Shown in pieces: positions 1 through 7,351 of a stretch of 36,484 nucleotides of DNA (its first letter is position 1; each line of letters starts with the position of its first letter). The stretch is from Thermoleophilaceae bacterium. Its GTDB lineage: Bacteria; Actinomycetota; Thermoleophilia; Solirubrobacterales; Thermoleophilaceae. The notes below the pieces were generated by a model that made no database searches, was not told the DNA's origin, and saw only the letters and a program-made list of their open reading frames with translations. A program made the translations under genes and the position numbers. The DNA lies in assembly GCA_036378175.1 (NCBI GenBank), contig DASUWY010000036.1, positions 1 through 36,484 on the forward strand, given 5' to 3'.

Positions 1-1952
1 TCGATCGTCTGGCGCAGCCACACGCGCTGCTCGTGGTCTGAGATGGGCTCGATCTCGTAGGCGATCGTGCCGCAGTAGGTCTCCTGGAGATGGGGCAGCG
101 CCTCGGCGAAGGTCTCGCCCGGCACGGCCACTCGGAGCACCGTGGTCGGGATCGCGCGCATCAGCTCGGGGGTGAGGTGGACGGTGGCGGGGTCGAGCGC
201 CGGGTCGCCCACCGGCTCCGAGCCGAGCGGGTCGAGGCGCGCCGCCAGGTGACCGTGCATCCGGTGCGCCTTGACGATCGAGGTGGCGGCCTGCACGGCC
301 TGGAGCAGCGCCTCGTCGGGCGCGCCCGTGAGCGCGGGCGTGACCCCCGAGGGCGCGGGCTCGGCGGCGGTCACCGGCCCCGCGCCGTCGCCGCCCGGCG
401 CGGCGTCCACCGGCACCTGCAGCGCACCGAAGAGCTTGTCGTAGAAGCCGTCCTCGCCTTGGAGCAGCTGGTCGATCCGCCGCAGGAATGCGCCGGACTC
501 CGCGCCCTGGATCACGCGGTGGTCGTAGGTGCTCGTCATCGTCATCACCTTCTGGACGCCGAGCTCCTTGAGCTTCTCGGGCGCCACCGCGCCGAAGCCC
601 GCCGGATAGCCGATGGCCCCGGTGGCCACGATCGTGCCCTGGCCGGGCATCAGCCGCGGCACGGACGCCACGGTGCCGATGCCGCCGGGATTGGTGAGCG
701 TGATGTTCGCCCCCTGGTAGGCCTCGGGCGGAAGCGTGTTGTCGCGCGCACCCGCCACGAGCTCGTCGTAGCGCGCGACGAATGAGCTGAAGCCGAGGCT
801 GTCCGCGCGCTGGATCACGGGCACCACCAGCGAGCGCGAGCCGTCCTTTCGCTCAACGTCCACGGCCAAACCGAGACTCACGCCGGCGGGCTCCACCCGC
901 TGCGGCTTGCCGTCCACCTCGGCGTAGGCGTGCGCCATCACCGGCATCTCGCGCGCGGCCTCCACGATCGCCCACGCGATCAGGTGGGTGAACGACAGCT
1001 TCTTGCCCGCGCCCTTCAGGGCCTTGCGGCGGGCATCGAGCTCGTCCACCGTCAGGTTCCTGAAGCTCGTGGCCGTGGGGATGGAGCGGCTCTCGTTCAT
1101 GAAGCGCGCCAGGGTGGCGGCCGGGCCGCGCATGGGCTTGGCGGTGGCGTCGTCGGGCGACAGGGCCGGGGCGGCTGCTCCGTTGCCGCTCAGCGCGGCC
1201 GCCACGTCCTCCTTCGTCACTCGCCCGCGCGGGCCGCTCCCCTGGATGGCGTCGACGTTCACGCCGTGCGCGCTTGCCATTCGCGCCGCCACCGGTGTGG
1301 CGTTCTTGGCGCCGTTGCCAGTGGGTGCGGGCTGCGGACGGCCCTCGAGCGCGGCGGTCTCCGCGGTGGGAGGCGAAGGCGCGGCAGCGGCCGCCGCAGG
1401 AGCCCCAACTCCGGTCCTGATGCGGCAGAGGACTGTGCCCGTAGGCACCGTCTCGTCGGCCTGAACGAGGATCTCCTCGAGCGTCCCGGCCACCGGCGAG
1501 GGCATCTGGGCATCGACCTTGTCGGTGGAGATCTCCACGATCTCCTCCTCAACCGCCACCGGATCCCCAACCTGCTTGAGCCACTCGAGCACCGTCCCCT
1601 CGGTCACCGAGTCGCCCATTTGAGGGAATTCCACGTCGACGAGCTCGCCAGACGAGCCTTCATCCTGCGACCTGCCACCTGCCACCTGCGACCCGCCGTT
1701 CTCAGAGACCTCAATTTCAGCCAGCACAGTCCCGACCGGCACGGTCTCGTCCGGCTGGACCAGAATCTTCATGAGCGTTCCGGCGACGGGCGCAGGCACC
1801 TCGGTGTCGACCTTGTCGGTCGAGACCTCGACTAACGGCTCGTCCAGATCGACTGGATCCCCCACCTGCTTGCGCCACTCGAGGATCGTTCCCTCTGTCA
1901 CCGACTCGCCCATCTGGGGCATGGTGATCTCGACGGTTGTTCGTGTGGCCAT
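1..1952 (-). CDS. 2-oxoglutarate dehydrogenase E2-E1 fusion with two N-terminal lipoyl domains (partial, 3' end off window)
   Basis: 650 residues are visible from ATG at 1952; the reading frame is open to the left edge. Domains in order: lipoyl domain 1 (about 1-82, STDKVD motif, lipoyl Lys47), lipoyl domain 2 (about 104-180, Lys145), Ala/Pro linker, peripheral-subunit-binding domain (about 218-255), E2 acyltransferase core (about 273-510, ending in the YDHRVIQG active-site region at 476-483), then the start of an E1 domain (from about 545, with GHLAARLDPLG at 567-577). The DHRxIQG form and the E2-to-E1 join are those of Mycobacterium Kgd and Corynebacterium OdhA, which make succinyl-CoA from 2-oxoglutarate. 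Those proteins, as I recall, lack lipoyl domains, so this version is unusual. The E1 ThDP-binding part lies outside the window. No strong Shine-Dalgarno; a TAGAGT -10 candidate lies 15 nt upstream. The linker between the lipoyl domains contains a heptamer repeat (1664-1691). Confidence 0.93.
   Translation of the reverse strand, partial: MATRTTVEITMPQMGESVTEGTILEWRKQVGDPVDLDEPLVEVSTDKVDTEVPAPVAGTLMKILVQPDETVPVGTVLAEIEVSENGGSQVAGGRSQDEGSSGELVDVEFPQMGDSVTEGTVLEWLKQVGDPVAVEEEIVEISTDKVDAQMPSPVAGTLEEILVQADETVPTGTVLCRIRTGVGAPAAAAAAPSPPTAETAALEGRPQPAPTGNGAKNATPVAARMASAHGVNVDAIQGSGPRGRVTKEDVAAALSGNGAAAPALSPDDATAKPMRGPAATLARFMNESRSIPTATSFRNLTVDELDARRKALKGAGKKLSFTHLIAWAIVEAAREMPVMAHAYAEVDGKPQRVEPAGVSLGLAVDVERKDGSRSLVVPVIQRADSLGFSSFVARYDELVAGARDNTLPPEAYQGANITLTNPGGIGTVASVPRLMPGQGTIVATGAIGYPAGFGAVAPEKLKELGVQKVMTMTSTYDHRVIQGAESGAFLRRIDQLLQGEDGFYDKLFGALQVPVDAAPGGDGAGPVTAAEPAPSGVTPALTGAPDEALLQAVQAATSIVKAHRMHGHLAARLDPLGSEPVGDPALDPATVHLTPELMRAIPTTVLRVAVPGETFAEALPHLQETYCGTIAYEIEPISDHEQRVWLRQTI
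1664..1691. repeat. Four tandem heptamers (CCTGCGA/CCTGCCA), 28 bp
   Basis: The units are CCTGCGA, CCTGCCA, CCTGCCA, CCTGCGA. They lie within the E2-E1 coding sequence and encode residues 88-97 of the linker between the lipoyl domains. A second 28-bp, four-copy heptamer run of the same type (GGTCGCA) is at 3664-3691. Confidence 0.9.
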
Positions 1953-1963
1953 TGGGCTCGCGG

Positions 1964-2542
1964 ATGAACTCTAGAGAACGCGACAGGAGTTCCCGCCGGG
2001 CATACACTGAGACCCGACCCGCGGAGAGTTCCACGAGCACTCGCCATCATCCTCTTCGGCCCGTCGCGGCCCTGCTGGCTGCGGTTGCGGCGGCCGCCCT
2101 GTGCGCGCCCGCGTTCGGCGCGCCCTCGGACCCTCCCCGGATCACGAACGCGACGCTGAGCCCGGCCCGGTTCGCCGTAGACCCCAACGGACCGTCGGAG
2201 GTGCAGGCGGGAGTGGCGCGCGGCACCACCTTCCGCTACGAACTGTCGAAGAAGGCTGAGGTGTTCTTCTTCCTCGACCGCGCCGTGCCGGGCCGGCTCG
2301 TGGAAGGCCACTGCCACCGCGCGACCCGCCACAACCGGCATCACCGCCGCTGCGCGCGCTACGTGCGATCCGGGAGCTTCAAGCAGGCGGGGATCCAGGG
2401 AGCGAACGCGAAGCCGTTCTCCGGCCGGATCGGGACGCTCAAGCTCGCGCCCGCCCGCTACCGCGTCAAGCTCGTGGCCGTGGACGACATGGGCAATCCT
2501 TCGTCCAGCAAGCCCGTGCTGCGCTTCACGATCGTTCGCTGA
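1964..2542 (+). CDS. Secreted protein with one C-terminal beta-sandwich-like domain
   Basis: 192 residues from the first ATG. A basic region is followed by a hydrophobic stretch (PVAALLAAVAAAALCAPAFG, about residues 33-52) that looks like a signal peptide with cleavage after an Ala. The mature part has a pattern of YELSKKAEVFFFL then, near the end, VKLVAVDDMGNPS and a closing strand. The same scheme is found in the C-terminal domain of the cupredoxin at 20059-20802. A His/Arg/Cys-rich stretch lies in the middle (about residues 122-137). Function unknown; an extracellular or surface protein is likely. The start is uncertain: no Shine-Dalgarno precedes 1964, and a possible -10 (TACACT, 2003-2008) would put the mRNA start near 2015, after which there is no ATG, GTG or TTG in frame before the signal peptide. 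Confidence 0.7.
   Translation: MNSRERDRSSRRAYTETRPAESSTSTRHHPLRPVAALLAAVAAAALCAPAFGAPSDPPRITNATLSPARFAVDPNGPSEVQAGVARGTTFRYELSKKAEVFFFLDRAVPGRLVEGHCHRATRHNRHHRRCARYVRSGSFKQAGIQGANAKPFSGRIGTLKLAPARYRVKLVAVDDMGNPSSSKPVLRFTIVR
1968..1973 (-). promoter_or_regulatory. -10 candidate (TAGAGT) for the E2-E1 fusion
   Basis: On the minus strand TAGAGT ends 15 nt before the ATG at 1952. A start site about 7 nt downstream would give a leader of roughly 9 nt. It lies inside the first codons of the divergent secreted-protein ORF, so either the two genes overlap in control or that ORF starts later. Confidence 0.35.
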
Positions 2543-2581
2543 GCGGGCGCGCGGCTGGAAGCGTGAGAAGCTTCCACCGCC

Positions 2582-4177
2582 ATGGAGACCACCACGAGGC
2601 GGCGCAAGCACTGGGGCTGGGGTTACGAGGACCAGCAGCCCGGGCCCGAGCAGGTGCGCGAGGCCGCGGCGGGCATCCGCTCGCACCTCGGCTTTGAGCC
2701 GCTCGAGGCAGAGGAGCCGGTGCCGCTCTCCGAGGTGGAGCTCCCCGCGCCACGGCTGGATCCGCCCGCATCGCTCGCGGATCTCTGCTCCGTGGATGCG
2801 CATGACCGCGCCTCGCATTCCTACGGCCGCTCGTACCGCGACATCGTGCGCGCCTTCCGCGGCTGCTTCGATCACCCGGTGGATGTGGTGGCGCGCCCGC
2901 GCGAGGAGGACGACGTGCGACGCCTGCTCGAATGGTGCGCGGACGCCGGCGCGGCGGCCATCCCGTACGGCGGCGGGACGAGCGTGGTGGGTGGCGTTGA
3001 GCCTGCGGTGGGCGATGGCTACGAGGGTGCAGTGTCGATCGACCTGTCGGAGCTTGGGCGTGTGCTCGAGGTGGATCATGTGTCGCGGGCGGCGCGGATC
3101 CAGGCGGGCGCCAGCGGCCCGCAGCTCGAGGATCAGCTGCGCGAGCACGGGCTCACGCTGCGCCACTTTCCGCAGTCGTTTGAGTTCTCCACGCTCGGTG
3201 GCTGGATAGCCACGCGCGCGGGCGGCCACTTCGCCACGCTCTACACGCATATCGACGACCTCGTGGAGTCGGTGCGGGCGCTCACGCCGCAGGGCGTGTG
3301 GGAGTCCCGGCGGCTGCCGGGATCGGGCGCGGGCCCGAGTCCCGACCGCCTGCTGATCGGATCCGAGGGCATCCTCGGAGTGATCACGGAGGCGTGGGTG
3401 CGAGTGCAGGCCCGGCCCACGTTCAAGGCGTCGGCGCCGGTGCACTTCGAGAGCTTCTTCGCGGGCGCCGAGGCGGTGCGGGCGCTGTCGCAGGCGGGGC
3501 TCCATCCGTCGAACTGCCGGCTGCTCGATCCCGGTGAGGCGGCTGTCACCGGCTCGGCCACGGACGGAAAGGCACTCCTCGTACTCGGGTTCGAGTCGGC
3601 CGATCATCCGGTGGAGGCGTGGATGGAGCGCGCGCTCGAGTGCGTCGCCGCCTACGGCGGGCGGGTCGCAGGTCGCAGGTCGCAGGTCGCAGCGGATGGC
3701 GTGGGTACGTGGCGCCAAGCCTTCCTCGCCGCGCCCTACCTGCGCGACACGATGGTCGCGGCGGGGGTCCTGTCCGAGACGTTCGAGACGGCGATGACGT
3801 GGGATCGGATGGAGGCATTCATTCGTGATGTGCAGGCTCGTGCGCGGGATGCGCTTCACGAGGCGTATGGCGCCGGCACCGTCACTGTCCGCTTCACGCA
3901 CGTGTATCCGGACGGGGCCGCGCCGTACTTCACGCTGCTCGCGCCCGCGCGCCGCGGTTCGGAGCTCGACCAGTGGGATGAGGTGAAGGCTGCGGCGTCG
4001 GAGGCCGTGATCGCGGCGGGCGGGACGATCACGCACCACCACGCGGTGGGGCGCGACCACCGGCCCTGGTACGACCGCCAGCGCCCGGAGCCGTTCGCCG
4101 ATGCGCTGCGGGCGGCGAAGAAGGCCCTCGACCCGAGCGGGATACTCAACCCCGGCGTGCTCGTGGATCCCGCGTGA
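2582..4177 (+). CDS. FAD-binding oxidase, alkyldihydroxyacetonephosphate synthase-like
   Basis: 531 residues. It has the layout of the VAO/PCMH flavoprotein family: an N-terminal segment with the HSYGRSYRDIVRAF motif typical of alkylglycerone-phosphate synthases, an FAD-binding domain with PYGGGTSVVGG (about 128-138) and TLGGWIATRAGGH, then a cap domain with a His-His-His stretch (485-487) and the closing FADALRAAKKALDP...NPG motif. In eukaryotes the family swaps the acyl chain of acyl-DHAP for a fatty alcohol to begin ether lipids, and its HHH stretch is needed for activity. Bacterial homologues are often annotated only as FAD-binding oxidases, so the substrate here is open. The MBL hydrolase gene overlaps its stop by 4 nt (GTGA), so the two are probably co-translated. 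A four-copy heptamer repeat (3664-3691) lies inside the coding region. Confidence 0.88.
   Translation: METTTRRRKHWGWGYEDQQPGPEQVREAAAGIRSHLGFEPLEAEEPVPLSEVELPAPRLDPPASLADLCSVDAHDRASHSYGRSYRDIVRAFRGCFDHPVDVVARPREEDDVRRLLEWCADAGAAAIPYGGGTSVVGGVEPAVGDGYEGAVSIDLSELGRVLEVDHVSRAARIQAGASGPQLEDQLREHGLTLRHFPQSFEFSTLGGWIATRAGGHFATLYTHIDDLVESVRALTPQGVWESRRLPGSGAGPSPDRLLIGSEGILGVITEAWVRVQARPTFKASAPVHFESFFAGAEAVRALSQAGLHPSNCRLLDPGEAAVTGSATDGKALLVLGFESADHPVEAWMERALECVAAYGGRVAGRRSQVAADGVGTWRQAFLAAPYLRDTMVAAGVLSETFETAMTWDRMEAFIRDVQARARDALHEAYGAGTVTVRFTHVYPDGAAPYFTLLAPARRGSELDQWDEVKAAASEAVIAAGGTITHHHAVGRDHRPWYDRQRPEPFADALRAAKKALDPSGILNPGVLVDPA
3664..3691. repeat. Four perfect tandem heptamers GGTCGCA, 28 bp
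   Basis: Four exact copies of GGTCGCA within the FAD oxidase gene, encoding an Arg/Gln/Val/Ala-rich loop (about residues 361-370) between conserved blocks. It matches in length, copy number and heptamer type the run at 1664-1691. Confidence 0.93.
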
Positions 4178-5184
4178 GCGCGGCGAGCCCGCAGCGCAAG
4201 CGCAACCTCCCGCGCGCCGATCAGATCGTGCGCGGGCTCTGGCGCCTGCGGCTGCCGATCGTGGCGTGGCCGGGGGTGCCGCATGTGAACGCGTTCGCGA
4301 TCGCGTCGGGCAGCGGCGTGGTGCTGGTGGACACGGGGCTCGCGGAGCCGGGTGGCCTCGGGCGGCTCGAGCAGGCGCTCGACCAGGCCCGGCTCTCGCT
4401 CGAGCACGTCCGCCTGCTCGTGTGCACGCACGCGCACTCGGATCACTACGGGCTGGCCGCGCCGATCATGGAGGCCTCCGGCTGCGAGCTGTGGATGCAC
4501 CCGCGCCACGAGCACATGACGCGCGCTGCGCAGGACCCGGAGCGCGCCCTCGAGCGGCGCATCGAGGTTGCGCGCCAGAGCGGGGTGCCCGAGCAGGCGC
4601 TGCGCGAGTATCAGGCGGCCCGCAAGGACGAGGGCTTCGGGATCGTGAAGATCGTGATGCCGGACCGTGACCTCGTCCCCGGCGTGACGGTGGAGACGGA
4701 CCTCGGAGCCTGGGACGTCCACTACACGCCGGGCCACGCGCCCTCGCATGTGGTCCTGCACCAGCCGGAGAGGCAGCTACTGATCTCGGGCGACCATCTG
4801 CTCGGCCGCGTCTCCCTCTACTACGACTACGGCTGGACGCCCGATCCCACCGGCGAGTTCCTCTCGAGCCTCGAAGTCGTGGACGAGCTCGACGCCCAGC
4901 TCTGCCTGGCCGGCCACGGTCGGCCGTTCCGCGACGTCCGCGGCCACCTCGAGGCGAACCGGACCACGGTGGCCGAGCGCGTGGAGCGCGTGCGGGCGGC
5001 GATCGCGGACGAGAAGCGCACGCCCTTCGAGATCGTTCCCTACCTGCTTGGCGAGGACGTGGAGCTCACGCCGATGATGGTGAACTGGGGACTGTCCGAG
5101 ACCCTCTGCTACCTCCGCCACCTCGAGAAGCTCGGCGAGGTGGAGAAGGTGGACGCGGACCCGGAGCGCTGGCTAGCCGCGTAG
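4174..5184 (+). CDS. MBL-fold metallohydrolase
   Basis: 336 residues from GTG at 4174, which overlaps the oxidase stop (GTGA). The metallo-beta-lactamase zinc motif THAHSDH gives His86, His88, Asp90 and His91. Further ligands are likely in TPGHAPSHVV (about residue 190), SGDHLLG and AGHGRPF. After the MBL domain comes a C-terminal segment of about 80 residues, helical and charged, of the kind seen in glyoxalase II-like or RNase Z-like hydrolases with a winged-helix end. The substrate cannot be told from sequence. The tail overlaps the convergent LLM gene by 12 nt (5173-5184). Confidence 0.9.
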   Translation: MSAASPQRKRNLPRADQIVRGLWRLRLPIVAWPGVPHVNAFAIASGSGVVLVDTGLAEPGGLGRLEQALDQARLSLEHVRLLVCTHAHSDHYGLAAPIMEASGCELWMHPRHEHMTRAAQDPERALERRIEVARQSGVPEQALREYQAARKDEGFGIVKIVMPDRDLVPGVTVETDLGAWDVHYTPGHAPSHVVLHQPERQLLISGDHLLGRVSLYYDYGWTPDPTGEFLSSLEVVDELDAQLCLAGHGRPFRDVRGHLEANRTTVAERVERVRAAIADEKRTPFEIVPYLLGEDVELTPMMVNWGLSETLCYLRHLEKLGEVEKVDADPERWLAA

Positions 5185-6027
5185 TCCGGGCACCACGTCA
5201 GCCACGAGCCGCTCCACCTGCTCCACGCTTTGCGCCGGCAGGATGATCGCGCTGAGTCGCAGCCGCTCCGCCCAGCCCGCGAGCGTCTCCACCCAATGCT
5301 CCGGCGGCCCGTCGAGTGGCCCTTCGCCGCGCGCGCCATCGGTGAGCTCGCCGCTCACGTTGTAGATCCCGAGCACGTCAGCCGGATCGCGCCCCGCCTT
5401 CTCGGCCGCCTCGTCGATGCGCCCCCGCGCCTCCTCCACCGCGTCCGGCTTCATGTAGCCGAGCGATGGAACCCAGCCGTCCGCCAGGCGGCCGGTGAGC
5501 CGCAGCATCCGCGGCTTGTAGGCGCCGAGCCAGATCGAGATCCGGTGCGCGGGCGGCGGCCCGGGCTCCCATCCGCTGAGCGGGTAGTGCTCCCCCTGGA
5601 AATCCACTCGCTCCTCGCCACTCCAGCCGGCGCGCAGGATCGAGATGGCCTCCTCGAGCGCGTCAACCGCCTCTCCCGGTGTGCGCCGGGGACCACCCAT
5701 CGTGGCCACGCGGTCGGCGAGTGCGCCGGCGCCGAGCCCGAGCTCGAAGCGGCCGCCGCTCATCACGTCGAGCGACGCCGCCTGCTTCGCGAGCATCGCG
5801 GGGTGGCGGAGCGGCAGGTTCGCCACGTCGGGAAAGAAGCTCAGGCGCTCGGTACGCGCGAGCAGATCGCCGATCAGCTGGAAGGTGTCGAGGAAGCGGC
5901 GCTGGTACGGGTGGTCCTGGATCCCGATCAGGTCGAGTCCGCCGTCCTCGGCGGCGGCGACCATGGCGACAGCATCGCCATACGAGTCTGCGGAGGGATT
6001 GACGAAGAGGCCGAGCTTCAGCGCCAC
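5173..6027 (-). CDS. LLM-class (luciferase-like) F420-dependent oxidoreductase
   Basis: 284 residues from GTG at 6027, which shares a base with the metF stop (TAGTG). It begins with LKLGLFVNPS, followed by the family's GIQDHPYQRRFLDTF, TERLSFFPDVANLPLRHPAMLAKQ and SGGRFELGLGAG blocks, then IWLGAYKPRMLRLTGRLADGWVPS; this is the TIM-barrel of bacterial luciferase-like monooxygenases that use F420 or FMN. Substrate unknown. The same superfamily includes Mer, the F420-dependent methylene-tetrahydromethanopterin reductase, which performs the reaction analogous to that of its operon partner MetF. Tail-to-tail overlap with the MBL gene. Confidence 0.88.
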   Translation of the reverse strand: MALKLGLFVNPSADSYGDAVAMVAAAEDGGLDLIGIQDHPYQRRFLDTFQLIGDLLARTERLSFFPDVANLPLRHPAMLAKQAASLDVMSGGRFELGLGAGALADRVATMGGPRRTPGEAVDALEEAISILRAGWSGEERVDFQGEHYPLSGWEPGPPPAHRISIWLGAYKPRMLRLTGRLADGWVPSLGYMKPDAVEEARGRIDEAAEKAGRDPADVLGIYNVSGELTDGARGEGPLDGPPEHWVETLAGWAERLRLSAIILPAQSVEQVERLVADVVPGLRG

Positions 6028-6923
6028 TACACGGGCTCGGCCACGCGGTCCCACGGGTGCGCGGCGCGGAGCGCGGCGAGGATCGCGCGCGTGGCCGGCG
6101 AGCGGTTGAGCGTGTAGAAGTGGATGCCCGGCGCGCCGCGCGCGAGCAGGTCGCTGCACTGCAGCGCGGCGTACGCCACGCCCAGCTCCGCCACGGCCTC
6201 GGGATCCTCGGCACGCTCGGCCAGCTCGCACTCGAACGTCTCCGGCAGGGTGGCCCTGCACATCTGCGTGATGCGCTTGATCTGCCCGAAATTCGTCACG
6301 GGCATGATCCCCGGGATGATCGGCACGGTGATGCTGGCGGCGCGCGCCTCCTCCACGAAGCGGAAGTACAGCTCGTTGTCGTAGAAGAGCTGCGTGATGA
6401 GGAAGCCAACCCCGGCCTCCACCTTCTGCTTGAGGAAGTGGATGTCGTGCGCCATGTCCGGCGCCTCCGGGTGCACCTCCGGGAAGCATGCGGCGCCGAT
6501 CGCGAAGTCGTAGTTGTCCGAGATCAGCTTCGCGAGCTCGGTGGAATAGCGCAGGCCGCCGGGGTGCGGCGTCCATTCGGTCTCGCCTCGCGGCGGATCG
6601 CCGCGTAGCGCGAGCACGTTCTCGATGCCCGCCGCCTCGATCCCGTCGAGGATCTCCCGCAGCCGCTCCACCGGCTCGCCCACGCAGCTCAGGTGCGCCA
6701 TCGCCTCGATGCCGAGCTCCTGCTTGATCCACTTCGTGATCTCCACGGTGCGGTCGCGCGTGGTGCCGGCGGCGCCGTATGTGACCGACACGTAGCCAGG
6801 CTGGTCGTCCTTCAGCTCCCACAGCGTGCGCTTGAGCTGCTCCATCCCCTCGTCCGTCTGGGGAGGGAAGAACTCGAACGAGAAGACGGGCCGTTGCTCT
6901 TCGAGAAGGTGGTCGATTCTCAT
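6027..6923 (-). CDS. metF: Methylenetetrahydrofolate reductase
   Basis: 298 residues from ATG at 6923. Reduces 5,10-methylene-THF to 5-methyl-THF for methionine synthesis. It shows the MetF hallmarks: FSFEFFPP near the N-terminus (catalytic Glu), YVSVTYGA, ALRGDPPRG, and GVGFLITQLFYDN (FAD barrel), with IMPVTNFGQ. Length fits the short bacterial form. The start is in doubt: ATG 6923 has no Shine-Dalgarno and is immediately preceded by a 62-bp hairpin (6924-6985). An in-frame GTG at 6977, 10 nt after a TACGCT -10 candidate, would add 18 residues encoded by the palindrome. The conserved protein begins at MRIDHLLEE, so I annotate the ATG. The stop overlaps the LLM start by one base. Confidence 0.93.
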   Translation of the reverse strand: MRIDHLLEEQRPVFSFEFFPPQTDEGMEQLKRTLWELKDDQPGYVSVTYGAAGTTRDRTVEITKWIKQELGIEAMAHLSCVGEPVERLREILDGIEAAGIENVLALRGDPPRGETEWTPHPGGLRYSTELAKLISDNYDFAIGAACFPEVHPEAPDMAHDIHFLKQKVEAGVGFLITQLFYDNELYFRFVEEARAASITVPIIPGIMPVTNFGQIKRITQMCRATLPETFECELAERAEDPEAVAELGVAYAALQCSDLLARGAPGIHFYTLNRSPATRAILAALRAAHPWDRVAEPV

Positions 6924-6985
6924 GGTGACCGGTGACTGGTGACTGGTGGTGAGCGCTGGTGACCAGTCACCAGTCACCGGTCACC
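6924..6985. repeat. Perfect 24-bp inverted repeat (hairpin) at the metF start
   Basis: Arms 6924-6947 and 6962-6985 are exact reverse complements of 24 nt, with a 14-nt loop (6948-6961). Each arm contains tandem heptamers (GGTGACT twice). The element touches the A of the metF ATG and would lie at the very 5' end of the metF transcript if the -10 at 6988-6993 is right. Confidence 0.95.
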
Positions 6986-6987
6986 CA

Positions 6988-6993
6988 AGCGTA
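6988..6993 (-). promoter_or_regulatory. -10 candidate (TACGCT) for metF
   Basis: The minus strand reads TACGCT two bases before the hairpin. Transcription would begin about 7 nt further on, inside the first hairpin arm, next to the in-frame GTG at 6977. Confidence 0.4.
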
Positions 6994-6995
6994 GG

Positions 6996-7292
6996 TCACG
7001 GCAACCGGCTCGGACCCTCGATGTCGAGTCCAGTGGCCACCCTTGTGACGCCCTGCACTTCATATTGAACATCAACCGAGTCGTTCCTGCGATACGTGCC
7101 GGCGATCGAGAGGAACATCAGCAGCCAGCGCCAGAAGCCCAGCCGGCCCTCTTTGGCCAGCGGTTTGGTGAACACCAGGTGGTGCTTCTGCACCGTGTAG
7201 TCGCTGCCCTCGGTCTGGCGGACACCGTTCACGAACACCGTGAACGGCGGCTCCGCGTCGGCGGGGAGCTTGACCAGCCAGCGGTCCTCCAT
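6996..7292 (-). CDS. Small protein of unknown function
   Basis: 98 residues. The start at ATG 7292 is supported by a strong -10-like TATAAA ending 8 nt upstream. Sequence begins EDRWLVKLPAD and contains FTVFVNGVRQTEGSDY and a hydrophobic, aromatic segment (RLGFWRWLLMFLSIAGTY, about 55-72), then NDSVDVQYEVQG. It looks like a beta-rich domain with a possible membrane-interacting segment. I do not recognise the family. It precedes metF on the same strand, with the metF hairpin in the gap. Confidence 0.65.
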   Translation of the reverse strand: MEDRWLVKLPADAEPPFTVFVNGVRQTEGSDYTVQKHHLVFTKPLAKEGRLGFWRWLLMFLSIAGTYRRNDSVDVQYEVQGVTRVATGLDIEGPSRLP

Positions 7293-7300
7293 CGGTCCCG

Positions 7301-7306
7301 TTTATA
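7301..7306 (-). promoter_or_regulatory. -10 candidate (TATAAA) of the 98-aa gene
   Basis: The minus strand reads TATAAA, 8 nt before ATG 7292. It is the most AT-rich hexamer in the neighbourhood. The predicted leader is very short or absent. Confidence 0.5.
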
Positions 7307-7351
7307 GCGGGGCTTGACGGGGCCGGGGGCTCGGGTGTGTACTAGACGGGA

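Noticed and set aside
90-1835. Plus-strand open frames opposite the E2-E1 fusion
   Set aside because: Shadows of the dehydrogenase gene; the minus frame gives canonical lipoyl, PSBD, E2 and E1 motifs.
2558-2576. Short inverted repeat GGAAGC/GCTTCC between the secreted protein and the oxidase
   Set aside because: Six-bp stem without a T-run; too weak to call a terminator.
1898-4060. 720-residue minus-strand open frame opposite the secreted protein and FAD oxidase
   Set aside because: No recognisable domains and shadow-frame composition; the plus-strand genes have clear motifs.
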